Positions 21,932 to 30,871 of a stretch of 63,025 nucleotides of DNA are shown here, piece after piece. Numbering within the stretch: the first letter of the stretch is position 1; each line of letters opens with the position of its first letter. Location of the stretch: the NCBI GenBank assembly GCA_050123275.1, contig JASFHK010000009.1, forward strand, positions 1 to 63,025, given 5' to 3'. This DNA is from E44-bin88 sp050123275. GTDB lineage: Bacteria; Chloroflexota; Dehalococcoidia; Dehalococcoidales; BS750m-G39. The notes under the pieces were generated by a model. It ran no database searches. It was not told the DNA's origin and saw nothing but the letters and a program-made list of their open reading frames with translations. The position numbers and the translations under genes were made by a program.

Positions 21932-23896
21932 ATGCTAAGCGTTAATAATATAGCTAAAGCCTATAATCTACGCTACCTCTTCTCCGAGGTCAGCTTTACT
22001 ATCGGCTTGAAAGACCGTATCGGCGTCATCGGGCAGAACGGCACCGGCAAGACGACCCTCTTCGAGATTATCGCCGGCAACCTCGGCCCGGACTCCGGTT
22101 CCGTGTCGGTGCGCCGCGGCAGCTCCATCGGCTACCTGCGGCAGGACATCAAGCCGACTTCGGGACGGCGTTTGCTCGATGAGGTGGTCGGCGCCTCGTC
22201 CGGCGTTAAAGACATGGGCCGTAAAATACGGCTTATCCAGGAGGAGCTGGCCGAGGAGAGGGACGAGGAGACCGTTGCCGGGCTGCTCCGCGACCTGGGC
22301 GAGTTGCAAAGCCGCTTCGAATCGAGCGGCGGCTACGACGCCGAGCAGGAAGCCAGGGTGATACTTTCCGGGCTGGGCTTCGCCGAGAGCGATTTTAAGC
22401 GCCCGCTGGACGAGTTCAGCGGCGGCTGGCGCACGCGCGTCGAGCTGGCCAAGCTCCTCTTTCTCAATCCCGACCTCCTGATTCTGGACGAGCCCACCAA
22501 CCACCTCGACCTGGAGTCGATAGGCTGGTTCGAGAGCTATCTTAAAAGCTACCGCGGGGCGGTGCTGGTCACCGCCCACGACCGGGCTTTTCTGAATAAC
22601 GTGGTGAGCAAAATCATCGCCATCGAGCCCGACGAGGTTATCTTCTTCAACGGCGGCTACGACGACTACGTACTGTCCCGCCGCAAGGAGGTGGCCGTCC
22701 GCCGGGCGATGGCGAAGCGGCAGGATGCCAGGCTCAAGAAAGAGATGCGCTTTATCGAAAGGTTCCGTTCCAAGGCCACCAAGGCGCGGCAGGTGCAGAG
22801 CCGTCTGAAGAGGCTGGAAAAGGTGGAAAAAGTGGTCGTGCCCCGGGCGACCAAGAAGATAAACTTCGCCTTCCCCGAACCCCCGCGCAGCGGCCAGACC
22901 GTCATCACTCTGGAGGGCGTCGCCAAGGCTTACGACGCCAAGCCGGTCTATCGCGACCTTAACCTGACGCTGAACCGGGGCGACCGGGTGGCGCTGGTGG
23001 GGCCCAACGGGGCGGGCAAGACCACCCTGCTCAAGATTCTGGCCGGGGTGCTGCCCTTCGAGTCGGGGAGTCGCCAGCTGGGGCACAACGTCACCACCTC
23101 CTATTTCGCCCAGTACTATATCGAGCAGCTCGACCCGGAGAAAACAATCATCGAGGAAATCAGGCGGGTGGCGCCGGACGAGCCGGAGCAGCGGCTACGG
23201 GGCCTGCTGGGGGCCTTTCTCTTCAGTGGGGATGACGTACTGAAAAAGGTGGCGGTGCTCTCCGGCGGGGAAAAGACGCGGGTGGCTTTGGCGCGGATGT
23301 TGACCCGTCCCACCAACTTCCTCCTCCTCGACGAGCCGACCAACCACCTCGACATCCCCTCCCGCGAGATACTGACCGACGCCCTGCAGGCCTACCGGGG
23401 GACGCTGTGCCTCATCACCCATGACCGCACCCTGATACGCGAGGTGGCCAACAAGATAATCGAGATTGAAAAGGGTAAAATACGGGTCTTCCCGGACGGC
23501 TATGACGACTACCTCTACGCCAGAGAGCAGGCAGGCCGGGATGAACCACCGGAAAGCCCCGCCCCGGCGGGGCCGTCGCGGAGCCGGCAGAAGCAGCGCA
23601 AGGCTCTGGAGGCGGAGTTGAGGAACAGGTACAGCCGGGAGGTCACCCCCGTCCGGGAACGCCTCGCCGCCGTCGAGGGCGAAAGCGCCGCCCTTAACCG
23701 GCGCCTTAAAGAGCTGGAGGCTTGGCTGGCCGAACCCGAAAACTACCGGGACGGGCAGGCGGTCGTCGCCGCCAGGCAGGAGCACCGTGCTCTGGGGGAC
23801 AAAATCACCGCCCTTACCGCCGAGTGGGAGGGGCTGACCGCCGAGGCCGAAAGGCTGGCGCGGGAGCTGAAAGAAGAAATGGAAAAGCTTAGCTAG
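21932..23896 (+). CDS. ABC-F family ATPase
   Basis: A 654-residue protein with two ABC domains in tandem. Walker A motifs are GQNGTGKT (about residue 35) and GPNGAGKT (about 355). Signatures are FSGGWRTR and LSGGEKTR, and both Walker B regions read DEPTNHLDL and DEPTNHLDI. The linker (about 245-310) is long and basic, and a C-terminal coiled coil (about 545-654) resembles Uup/YdiF types. ABC-F proteins bind the ribosomal E site and help translation or antibiotic resistance; they have no membrane domain. The attenuator-like leader suggests induction by ribosome stress. Confidence 0.92.
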   Translation: MLSVNNIAKAYNLRYLFSEVSFTIGLKDRIGVIGQNGTGKTTLFEIIAGNLGPDSGSVSVRRGSSIGYLRQDIKPTSGRRLLDEVVGASSGVKDMGRKIRLIQEELAEERDEETVAGLLRDLGELQSRFESSGGYDAEQEARVILSGLGFAESDFKRPLDEFSGGWRTRVELAKLLFLNPDLLILDEPTNHLDLESIGWFESYLKSYRGAVLVTAHDRAFLNNVVSKIIAIEPDEVIFFNGGYDDYVLSRRKEVAVRRAMAKRQDARLKKEMRFIERFRSKATKARQVQSRLKRLEKVEKVVVPRATKKINFAFPEPPRSGQTVITLEGVAKAYDAKPVYRDLNLTLNRGDRVALVGPNGAGKTTLLKILAGVLPFESGSRQLGHNVTTSYFAQYYIEQLDPEKTIIEEIRRVAPDEPEQRLRGLLGAFLFSGDDVLKKVAVLSGGEKTRVALARMLTRPTNFLLLDEPTNHLDIPSREILTDALQAYRGTLCLITHDRTLIREVANKIIEIEKGKIRVFPDGYDDYLYAREQAGRDEPPESPAPAGPSRSRQKQRKALEAELRNRYSREVTPVRERLAAVEGESAALNRRLKELEAWLAEPENYRDGQAVVAARQEHRALGDKITALTAEWEGLTAEAERLARELKEEMEKLS

Positions 23897-23942
23897 CTAA
23901 CGTTCGATAAATACTTTACCCGATAGCATAGGGAGGCAAATC

Positions 23943-25319
23943 TTGCAGGAATACACGGAAAGACTGGGTTACGCGCCTTTGGGCCGGCTGCTTTTGCGGC
24001 TAAGCCTGCCCAGCATGGCGGCGACGATAACCCTCAGTCTCTATAATATAGTCGATACCTTCTGGGTGGCCAAGCTGGGTCATGAGGCCATCGCCGCGCT
24101 GACCGTCATCTTCCCCTACCAGATTCTTATCGCCGCCATGGGCGTAGGCAGCGGCATCGGCGTGGCCGCCCTCGTCTCGCGGCGCTTCGGCGAGCGGAAC
24201 CCGGAGGCGACTAACCACGTCGCCGGGCAGACCTTTACCATCGCCCTCTTCTGGGGGTTGCTCTTCATGCTGGCGGTGGTTTTTTTCTCGAATTCGCTGC
24301 TGACCGCCTTCGGCGCCACGCCCGACATCATGTACTACGGACGGCAGTACCTGGACGTGGTCGTTTTCGGCGCTCCCCAGATAATCTTCGCCCTGGTGGT
24401 GAGCAGCCTTATCCGCGGCTCGGGCGACGCCGTCAAGCCGATGATTATCATGATATCGGCCAGCGTGGTCAACATTATCCTCGACCCGCTCATGATTCTG
24501 GGGCTGGGGCCTTTCCCGGAGATGGGCGTGCGCGGGGCGGCGCTGGCCACCGTTATCGGTCAGTCGGTGGGAGCATGCCTGGCTCTTATCTTCCTGCTGG
24601 GGCGGAAGACGGCCTACCGGGTGGGGCTGGGGCACCTCAAGCCCGTTTTGGGCATAATCAAGGATATCTACCACGTGGGCGCCCCCTCGACGATACTACA
24701 GGTGACGGAGAGCCTGAGCTTCATCCTCTTCAACACGGTGGTTTCCGCCTTCGGCTCGGTGGCTATCGCCGCCGTGGGGCTGGTAGTACGCATCGCCGAC
24801 CTGGCTTTTATGCCTGTCTTCGGGCTTTCCGACGGGCTTTTGCCCATCGTCGGCTTTAACTTCGGCGCCGGCTATTTCAAACGGCTCTGGAAGGCGGTCA
24901 AGATAGCCTCGCTGGGTATCTCGGCGCTGCTTGGCGTGGGCGTGCTCCTCATCGAGGGGCTGGCACCCCAGATCGTGGGTATCTTCAGCAGCGACCCGGA
25001 GTTATTGTTGGTGACGGTGCCGTCCATGCGCATCATGCTTTCCGCCATGCTTCTGGGAGGCCCCACCGTCATGTTCGTCACTACTTTCCAGGGGCTTTCC
25101 AAGGGCACTGTGGCCTTGGTGCTGTCGCTGGTGCGCCAGCTCGTCTTCTTCGTGCCCCTGTTGTTCCTGCTGCGCCACCTGATGGGGCTGAACGGGGTCT
25201 GGCTGTCGATGCCGTTTTCGGATACCCTCGGTTTTTGCGTCGCCTTTGCCGTCGTTTACCGGCAGTACCGTCGGCACCGGGGCGGTGATAAGTGGCTGGA
25301 CGGGCCGCCGCCGAAGTAA
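23943..25319 (+). CDS. MATE-family multidrug/Na+ exporter
   Basis: A 458-residue membrane protein with about 12 helices in two related halves of six. SLPSMAATITLSLYNIVDTFWVAKLG opens the first half and GAPSTILQVTESLSFILFNTVV the second, as in MATE antiporters of the DinF/NorM group. It starts at TTG with GGGAGG 7 bases upstream. It follows the ABC-F gene by 46 bases, so both may be induced together as a resistance unit. Confidence 0.9.
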   Translation: MQEYTERLGYAPLGRLLLRLSLPSMAATITLSLYNIVDTFWVAKLGHEAIAALTVIFPYQILIAAMGVGSGIGVAALVSRRFGERNPEATNHVAGQTFTIALFWGLLFMLAVVFFSNSLLTAFGATPDIMYYGRQYLDVVVFGAPQIIFALVVSSLIRGSGDAVKPMIIMISASVVNIILDPLMILGLGPFPEMGVRGAALATVIGQSVGACLALIFLLGRKTAYRVGLGHLKPVLGIIKDIYHVGAPSTILQVTESLSFILFNTVVSAFGSVAIAAVGLVVRIADLAFMPVFGLSDGLLPIVGFNFGAGYFKRLWKAVKIASLGISALLGVGVLLIEGLAPQIVGIFSSDPELLLVTVPSMRIMLSAMLLGGPTVMFVTTFQGLSKGTVALVLSLVRQLVFFVPLLFLLRHLMGLNGVWLSMPFSDTLGFCVAFAVVYRQYRRHRGGDKWLDGPPPK

Positions 25320-25392
25320 TTGCCCTGCGTGCTGCCGCTGGGTCGATGCGGGCGGGTCTTCACCGGTATGCCCCAGGACGGCATGGTTATCC

Positions 25393-25872
25393 TCAATTAG
25401 CTGGTGGACTGGAGGAACGGGTGAGGGGTTTGGCTTTTCGGGGCTTGGGGAATTTTTTATTAATCTCGGCGTTCAGTTTAGCGCCCGTCCTGTAACCGGC
25501 GATGAGGAAGTAGAGGGTGAGAGTGAAATAGGTAGCCAGGAAGGCCAGGAAGACGACCCAGAGCACGCTGGAGAGCGCGCCGGAGACCTCGATGGAGAAC
25601 AAATAGTTAAGGATGAAGCCGCTGACCAAGCCGATGAATAAAGTAATCACCCCGGCGACCAGGCCGGGCACGTAGTTATAGAGGCCACGTATGGCGTATA
25701 GGCATTCCAGTTGGGCCTGTTTTTGCTGGGGTGTACTGCCTATTGCATTCAGCTCCCACTTGTTTTTGAGAGCAATCAGGTCGCGGAACCAACTGCTTAA
25801 GTGAATATAAAAGAACGAGCCCAGCAGGCCGACCAGGGTGAGGAATATGCCGATAATCGAGACTTCGCTCAT
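25393..25872 (-). CDS. Membrane protein of unknown function
   Basis: A 159-residue protein with three hydrophobic helices (about 5-25, 69-92 and 100-125), a middle soluble stretch with many Lys and Gln, and a basic Pro/Ser-rich tail. No family recognised. It lies 12 bases after the gene at 25885 on the same strand and shares its promoter. Confidence 0.65.
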   Translation of the reverse strand: MSEVSIIGIFLTLVGLLGSFFYIHLSSWFRDLIALKNKWELNAIGSTPQQKQAQLECLYAIRGLYNYVPGLVAGVITLFIGLVSGFILNYLFSIEVSGALSSVLWVVFLAFLATYFTLTLYFLIAGYRTGAKLNAEINKKFPKPRKAKPLTRSSSPPAN

Positions 25873-25884
25873 ATTATTCCCTTT

Positions 25885-26502
25885 CTATTTTAGGTCAGGG
25901 TGTTCCAGCAGCTCTAATATGGATTTTGCGGCGACGCGCACAATCCTGAATTGCCCGTAGCCGCCCCTTTTCCCCGGTAAGATGAATTTTTCATTGCTGA
26001 GTTTTAACTGGTCGGAGAGGCGCCGTAGCTCGATTTCGGCAATATCGCTTATGGTGAAATCCAAGGGCACCTCTGGAGTTCCTAGATTTACACATTCTTC
26101 GGCAGGGTCCTTTTGGTCATCAAGGGCTTTTTTCAAGTCCTGCCTGCCCATAATTCGCCAGGTGGTAAGCTCTTTTTCGTTGAGCACCCGGCAGATATAG
26201 GCGGCCTGGCCGTAGGGCACGTTGAAGGCGTTAAAGATGTGCGCTACCAGAGGCCGGTCTTTGCCAGCGGTGAGCATTTCTTCGTAAATGGTCTCAATCC
26301 AGTCGATGTACTGCCCGGTCAGCGAGCGGTAGCGTTTTTCCCCGGTTATCCAGGCGGTGAATTGGGCGACGGCGACCTCGGCATATTTCTTCAGGATTTT
26401 ATCCTTCTTAGCTCCGGAAGCGTTAAAGGCCTTGGCAATCTTATCCATGCTGGCCCCATCGACCTCAATGGTAAGCGTCTTAGTTGCGGTTGCGGTGGTC
26501 AT
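25885..26502 (-). CDS. Soluble protein of unknown function
   Basis: A 205-residue, helix-rich protein. Thr/Ala residues begin it, then about 20-60 is Lys-rich and helical, and 95-120 has aromatic residues (YGQAAYICRVLNEKELTTW). No family recognised. Start 26502 is chosen because GGAGGT is 7 bases upstream; the GTG at 26511 would overlap that site. It forms an operon with the membrane protein at 25393. Upstream is a strong promoter and a leader with two hairpins, so expression seems tightly controlled. Confidence 0.65.
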   Translation of the reverse strand: MTTATATKTLTIEVDGASMDKIAKAFNASGAKKDKILKKYAEVAVAQFTAWITGEKRYRSLTGQYIDWIETIYEEMLTAGKDRPLVAHIFNAFNVPYGQAAYICRVLNEKELTTWRIMGRQDLKKALDDQKDPAEECVNLGTPEVPLDFTISDIAEIELRRLSDQLKLSNEKFILPGKRGGYGQFRIVRVAAKSILELLEHPDLK

Positions 26503-26513
26503 TTTTCCCACCT

Positions 26514-26573
26514 CCTTTTATTAAAATAAAAGGACACCAGCCACCGCCTTATCTACCAGCGGTTGCGGTGTCC
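26514..26573 (-). promoter_or_regulatory. Structured leader: GC hairpin, U-rich tail and SD-covering hairpin
   Basis: Read on the minus strand, GGACACC (26573-26567) pairs with GGTGTCC (26538-26532), with inner GC/GC and ACCGC/GCGGT pairs, and is followed by TTTTATTTT, like a terminator. CCTTTTATT and AATAAAAGG (26514-26533) form a second 9-bp hairpin that takes in part of the ribosome site GGAGGT. The two hairpins share bases, so they exclude each other. This looks like an attenuator. Confidence 0.55.
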
Positions 26574-26648
26574 CTGTTCCATTGCCTTGCCCTCTTCCCT
26601 CGAACTACGGCGGCTAAATGCGCCCGTTCATCATCCCTTCTGGGCAGG

Positions 26649-26677
26649 AAAATACCACTCTTTTCGTCTTTTGTCAA
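26649..26677 (-). promoter_or_regulatory. Promoter of the 26.5 kb unknown operon
   Basis: On the minus strand TTGACA (26677-26672) and TATTTT (26654-26649) are 17 bases apart. The transcript would carry about 140 bases of leader. Confidence 0.65.
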
Positions 26678-26758
26678 TACCCTTAGATATTGAAGGCGTG
26701 GGGTGTGGCACGTCTATAGCCGTATAGGCGGACTTTAGGATTGAGAGGTTAGAAGAGC

Positions 26759-26786
26759 AAATGGCGCCGGTAACCCGGCGCCATTT
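26759..26786. terminator. Hairpin ending the NuoE/F/HoxU-like operon
   Basis: ATGGCGCCGG (26761-26770) pairs with CCGGCGCCAT (26775-26784), flanked by short A and T runs on both sides, so it can work in either direction. Confidence 0.7.
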
Positions 26787-26810
26787 TAATTGGCTAAACG
26801 TGCGCTATCT

Positions 26811-27527
26811 TCAGGACGTTGTGGCCGTCTCCTCCTGCGCCATCGCCTCGACTTCGGCGTAGGGTATCTTGACCCTGGGCAGGTTGGGGCGGCCGTCGTC
26901 GCCCATGACGATAGCGCCGGTGGGGCAAACGAAGGCGCAGTCGCCGCAGCCGATGCAGTCGCCGCTCAGCTCGTAGGCATAAAATGGGGCGGCGACTTCT
27001 TTATAGATGCCGCGGTTGACCAGGCTAATGGCCGACTTGCCGATGATTTCCTGGCAGGCTCTGACGCAGAGGCCGCAGAGGATGCATTCCTGGTCGCCGA
27101 GGACGAAGCGGGGCTTTTCCACGCCGTACTCTGCGGCCAGCTCCTGTATCCTTTTCACGTTGGGGCAGCGCGCCAGGAGCAGTTCGATGATACCCTTGCG
27201 CAGCTTCTTTATCTTTTCGGTCTGGGTCTTGACAATCAGGCCCTCCTTGACCGGGAAGAGGCAGGCGGCGACGAACTTGAAGCGCTTGCCACCGTCCTCG
27301 CTGACCTCGACGGTGCAGATGCGGCAGGCGCCGTAGGGCTTGACCGCCGGGTGGTGGCAGAGGGCGGGCACGTTGCCGATGCCGGGGGCGCGCTCCACCG
27401 CCTCCAATATGGTCTTGCCCTTGGAAACGGCAATCTCTTTATCGTCTACGGTGAGGTGGACGATATCCAGGCCTTCGGCGTGCTCGACCTCTATCGCGGT
27501 TTCGCCGTCAATCCATACTTTAGACAT
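26811..27527 (-). CDS. HoxU/NuoG-N-like iron-sulfur subunit
   Basis: This 238-residue protein corresponds to the N-terminal third of NuoG or to HoxU. It has a plant-type [2Fe-2S] site (CHHPAVKPYGACRICTVE with a later Cys in AACLFP), a His/Cys [4Fe-4S] region partly kept near LLARCPNVK, and two ferredoxin motifs CILCGLCVRAC and CIGCGDCAFVC. It relays electrons from the NuoF-like flavoprotein. The molybdopterin-like part of NuoG is absent, as in NAD-linked hydrogenases and formate dehydrogenases. Last gene of the three-gene operon. Confidence 0.88.
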   Translation of the reverse strand: MSKVWIDGETAIEVEHAEGLDIVHLTVDDKEIAVSKGKTILEAVERAPGIGNVPALCHHPAVKPYGACRICTVEVSEDGGKRFKFVAACLFPVKEGLIVKTQTEKIKKLRKGIIELLLARCPNVKRIQELAAEYGVEKPRFVLGDQECILCGLCVRACQEIIGKSAISLVNRGIYKEVAAPFYAYELSGDCIGCGDCAFVCPTGAIVMGDDGRPNLPRVKIPYAEVEAMAQEETATTS

Positions 27528-27539
27528 AACTGCCTCCTT

Positions 27540-29420
27540 CTACTGCTTGATAACGGCCTTGAACTTGCAGACGTCGTAGCAGGCGCCGCAACGGATACAC
27601 ATATCCTGGTTGATGGTGTGGGGCTCCTTCTTTTCGCCGCTGACGGCGCCGGTGGGACATTCCCGCAGGCAGCGCATACAGCCCGTGCACTGGTCGGGGT
27701 CTATGGTAAAGCGAATCAGCTCGCGACAGACGCCCGCCGGGCATTTCTTATCGTTGATGTGGGCCAGATACTCGTCCTTGAAATGGCGGATGGTGCTAAG
27801 TACCGGGTTGGCCGCCGTCTGGCCCAGCGCGCAGAGGGCGCCGGCGCTCAAAACCCCGGCTAAGTCTTCGAGCGTATCCAGGTCTTCGGGCTTGCCCTTG
27901 CCCTGAGTGATGTTGCTTAGAATCTGGCTCATGCGGTTGATGCCCTCGCGGCAGGGGGTGCATTTGCCGCAGGACTCGCCTTTGAGGAACTCGATGAAAT
28001 AACGGGCGACGTCGACCATGCAGGTGTCTTCGTCCATGACGATCATGCCGCCCGAGCCCATCATCGAGCCCAGCTTGGTCAGCTCGTCGAAGTCGACGGG
28101 CGTGTCCAAAAACTGCTCGGGGATGCAGCCGCCGGAAGGCCCGCCCGTCTGCACCGCCTTGAACTTCTTGCCGTCGGGGATGCCGCCGCCGATATCGAAT
28201 ATCATCTGGCGCAGGGTGATGCCCATGGGTACCTCGACCAGGCCCGTGTTGACGATGTTGCCCACCAGCGAGAATATCATCGTCCCCTTGCTGCCGGCGG
28301 TGCCGAGCTTGGCGTACCAGTCGGCGCCCTTGTTGATAATCAGGGGCACGTTGGCCCAGGTCTTCACGTTATTTAACAGGCTGGGGCTTTCCCAGAGCCC
28401 CCTCTCCGACATGTGGACGTATTTCGCCTTGGGCTCGCCGATTTTGCCTTCCAACGAAGCCATCAGGGCGCTGGACTCGCCGCAGACGAAGGCGCCGCCG
28501 CCCTTGTTGATGGTGATGTTGAAGTTGAAACCGGAGCCCAGGATGTTCTCGCCGAGCATACCGTAGTCCGTCGCCTGCTCGATGGCGGTGCGGGCGTGCT
28601 TGACCGCCAGCGGGTACTCGTTGCGGACGTAGATGAATCCCTGGTGGGCGCCGATGGCGAAGGCGCCGATAACCATGCCCTCGATAATGCTGTGGGGGTT
28701 GCCTTCGAGAAGGCTCCGGTCTTGGTAGGTGCCGGGGTCGCCCTCGTCGGCGTTGCAGATGACGTATTTTACCTTGCCTTTAGAGTCGAGGCAGGACTGC
28801 CACTTTCTCCCCGTGGGGAAGCCGCCGCCGCCCCGCCCCCTCAGTCCCGACTTCTTTATTTCGTCGACAATGGCCTGGGGCTTCATGCTGTCGAGCACCT
28901 TGGCTAACGCGGCGTAACCGCCGCTGGCGATATAGTCTTCAATATTCGTGGGGTCGATGGTGCCGTTGGCGCCGAAGATGTTGCGCGTCTGTTTCTTGTA
29001 GAAGGGGACGTCGGGCTCATAAGTTACGCTTTCGTTGGTGGCGGCGTCAACGTAGAGCAGGCGCTCCACGATGCGCCCGTTGAGAATGGTCTCGTCGATA
29101 ATCTCCTCGACGTCTTCGGGAGTGACCTTCTGGTAGAAAATCTTCTTGGGCTCGATAACGACCAGCGGCCCCCGCTCGCAAAAGCCGTGGCAGCCGGTCT
29201 CCTTGAGCGAGGCCTGTACCTGGAGTTCGCGCCTTTCGATTTCGTCGATAAAGGCTTCCACCACCGCCTCGGCACCGGAGGCGCGGCAGGCGGTGCCGCC
29301 GCATACCGTGATGCAGGTGCGCTGGGGGTCTTTTTTAGCCAGTATATCCTGGCGCCGGCTTTCCAGCTCGACGGGGCTTTCCACTCTTTTTTCCAGCAAT
29401 TTTTTTACCGGCTCTACCAT
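27540..29420 (-). CDS. NuoF-like NADH-oxidising flavoprotein (HndC/HydB type)
   Basis: About 626 residues in three parts: an N-terminal thioredoxin-like [2Fe-2S] domain (about 30-115, CGGTACRASG...CHGFCERGP), a NuoF core with NAD and FMN sites (LRGRGGGGFPTGRKW, CNADEGDPGTYQDR) and the SCGKCTPCREG cluster, and a C-terminal double ferredoxin (CTGCMRCLREC, CIRCGACYDVC). This layout is that of electron-bifurcating hydrogenase or formate dehydrogenase subunits rather than complex I. Start 29420 has GAGGGG 7 bases upstream; an ATG at 29438 overlaps the previous stop. Confidence 0.9.
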   Translation of the reverse strand: MVEPVKKLLEKRVESPVELESRRQDILAKKDPQRTCITVCGGTACRASGAEAVVEAFIDEIERRELQVQASLKETGCHGFCERGPLVVIEPKKIFYQKVTPEDVEEIIDETILNGRIVERLLYVDAATNESVTYEPDVPFYKKQTRNIFGANGTIDPTNIEDYIASGGYAALAKVLDSMKPQAIVDEIKKSGLRGRGGGGFPTGRKWQSCLDSKGKVKYVICNADEGDPGTYQDRSLLEGNPHSIIEGMVIGAFAIGAHQGFIYVRNEYPLAVKHARTAIEQATDYGMLGENILGSGFNFNITINKGGGAFVCGESSALMASLEGKIGEPKAKYVHMSERGLWESPSLLNNVKTWANVPLIINKGADWYAKLGTAGSKGTMIFSLVGNIVNTGLVEVPMGITLRQMIFDIGGGIPDGKKFKAVQTGGPSGGCIPEQFLDTPVDFDELTKLGSMMGSGGMIVMDEDTCMVDVARYFIEFLKGESCGKCTPCREGINRMSQILSNITQGKGKPEDLDTLEDLAGVLSAGALCALGQTAANPVLSTIRHFKDEYLAHINDKKCPAGVCRELIRFTIDPDQCTGCMRCLRECPTGAVSGEKKEPHTINQDMCIRCGACYDVCKFKAVIKQ

Positions 29421-29437
29421 CTCATCACCCCTCGCCA

Positions 29438-29935
29438 TTATTTGTATTTCTTGAGGACTCGGTCGAGCTTGTCGGGGCCTACCTTGCTCTCATACTTGCC
29501 GTCAACGACGACCACAGGACCCAGGGCGCAACAGCCCAGGCAGTTGACCGCCTCCAGGGTGAAGCGCATGTCCTCGGTGGTCTCGCCGGGCTTTATCTTG
29601 TAGTCTCTTTCCATTTTGTCCACCAGCCGCTGGCCGCCCTTGACGTGGCAGGCCGTACCCAGACAGACGGTGACCACGTGACGCCCCCGGGGCTTGAGGC
29701 TGAAAGCGCGGAAGAAGGTGGCCACGCCGAAGACCTGGCTCAGGGGAATATCCAGCTTCTGGCTGATTTTAACCAGGACGTCCTGGGGCAGATAGTTGAA
29801 CTCGGCCTGGATGTCCTGGAGCAGGGCTATTATCTGCTCCTTCTTGTCGGCGTAGCTGTCGATGAGGTTATCGACCTTGGCTGTATAGTCTTCGACAATT
29901 TCCTTGACCCTGGCGAATTCGAGTTCAACCTCCAT
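29438..29935 (-). CDS. NuoE-like [2Fe-2S] subunit
   Basis: A 165-residue thioredoxin-fold protein with helical N-terminus and four cluster cysteines: CLGTACHVKG (two) and CLGCCALGP (two). It pairs with the NuoF-like subunit in NADH-oxidising modules. It is first in the operon, with GGAGGT before the ATG. No hydrogenase or formate dehydrogenase catalytic gene is adjacent in this window, so the partner is encoded elsewhere. Confidence 0.9.
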   Translation of the reverse strand: MEVELEFARVKEIVEDYTAKVDNLIDSYADKKEQIIALLQDIQAEFNYLPQDVLVKISQKLDIPLSQVFGVATFFRAFSLKPRGRHVVTVCLGTACHVKGGQRLVDKMERDYKIKPGETTEDMRFTLEAVNCLGCCALGPVVVVDGKYESKVGPDKLDRVLKKYK

Positions 29936-30188
29936 GACGACCTCCTGGTAATTCTAGGCCCATCCTATTCCCTTAACGGACAGATTCCATCCGTTAACAC
30001 ACCTTTTCCGGCAGGTGTAATCTCTCCGCTTCAACGCGGGTTTTCCGGCAGGGTTAACACCGATAGCTGAAAAAAGACAGGTGATAATACTCGGGTAAGA
30101 ATACTCAGCCAAGCATAGGCGGGGGCATCGCCACGCTCTTGAACGATTATAGCTGGCTCTGGTATGATTAAGCGGAGGTATTAACCTT

Positions 30189-30854
30189 ATGAGCACTATC
30201 AGCGTTTTACTGGCCGAAGACCATGTTATCACCAGGGAGGGTATTCGCCGACTGCTGGAGGTGGAGAAGGGGGTATCGGTGGTAGGTGAAGCGGGCGATG
30301 GTGAGGAAGCGGTGCAGCTGGCAAGCGAGCTTAAACCCGACGTGGTTATCATGGACATCGCCATGCCCAAGCTGAACGGCATTGAAGCCACGCGGGAGAT
30401 AAAGGTGAATAATCCCCGCACGGCGGTCCTTGTTTTGAGCGCCTACGACGACGACGAGTATGTCTTCGCCCTGCTCAAGGCGGGGGCGGCCGGCTATCTC
30501 CTCAAGAGCGTCAGCGGCGACGAGCTGACCCGCGCCATCCGCGCCGTCTATCAGGGCGAGCCCGTCCTCGACCCGGTGGTGGCGCGCAAGGTGGTCAACT
30601 ACTTCCGCATACCGGGCAAGTTGAAGGGCGTGGAAAGGCCCGCCGAGCACCTTAGCGAGCGGGAGACGGACATCATCAAGCTGGCGGCGAGGGGGATGAC
30701 CAACAAGGACATCGCCGACAAGCTCCACCTGAGCAACCGCACCGTCGAGGGGCACCTGAGGACCATCTTCAACAAGCTGGGGGTCGGCTCCCGCACCGAG
30801 GCCGTGCTTTACGGGTTGAGGAAGGGCTGGCTCACTCTGGAAGAGCTTCCCTGA
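30189..30854 (+). CDS. NarL/FixJ-type response regulator
   Basis: A 221-residue regulator with receiver domain (phosphorylated Asp D56 in VVIMDIAMP; acidic pair in LLAEDH; Lys in LLKSVSG) and a LuxR-type helix-turn-helix (SERETDIIKLAARGMTNKDIADKLHLSNRTVEGHL, about 153-190). The cognate kinase gene follows 17 bases later. It is divergent from the NADH-oxidising operon and could control it, though no binding site was recognised in the 253-base gap. The gap also has a small hairpin at about 29998-30017. Confidence 0.92.
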   Translation: MSTISVLLAEDHVITREGIRRLLEVEKGVSVVGEAGDGEEAVQLASELKPDVVIMDIAMPKLNGIEATREIKVNNPRTAVLVLSAYDDDEYVFALLKAGAAGYLLKSVSGDELTRAIRAVYQGEPVLDPVVARKVVNYFRIPGKLKGVERPAEHLSERETDIIKLAARGMTNKDIADKLHLSNRTVEGHLRTIFNKLGVGSRTEAVLYGLRKGWLTLEELP

Positions 30855-30871
30855 AAAACGGGGGGTAACTT

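Noticed and set aside
21968..23086. 372-codon minus-strand frame opposite the ABC-F gene
   Set aside because: Lies fully within an unmistakable ABC-F coding region; composition typical of an antisense frame.
26790..27863. 357-codon plus-strand frame opposite the HoxU- and NuoF-like genes
   Set aside because: Crosses the boundary of two real genes and encodes an Ala/Gly/Asp-rich shadow.
29998..30060. Riboswitch or regulator site between the NuoE-like and response-regulator genes
   Set aside because: Only a small hairpin (ACACCT/AGGTGT) and a repeated TTTTCCGGCAGG are visible; too little for a named element.
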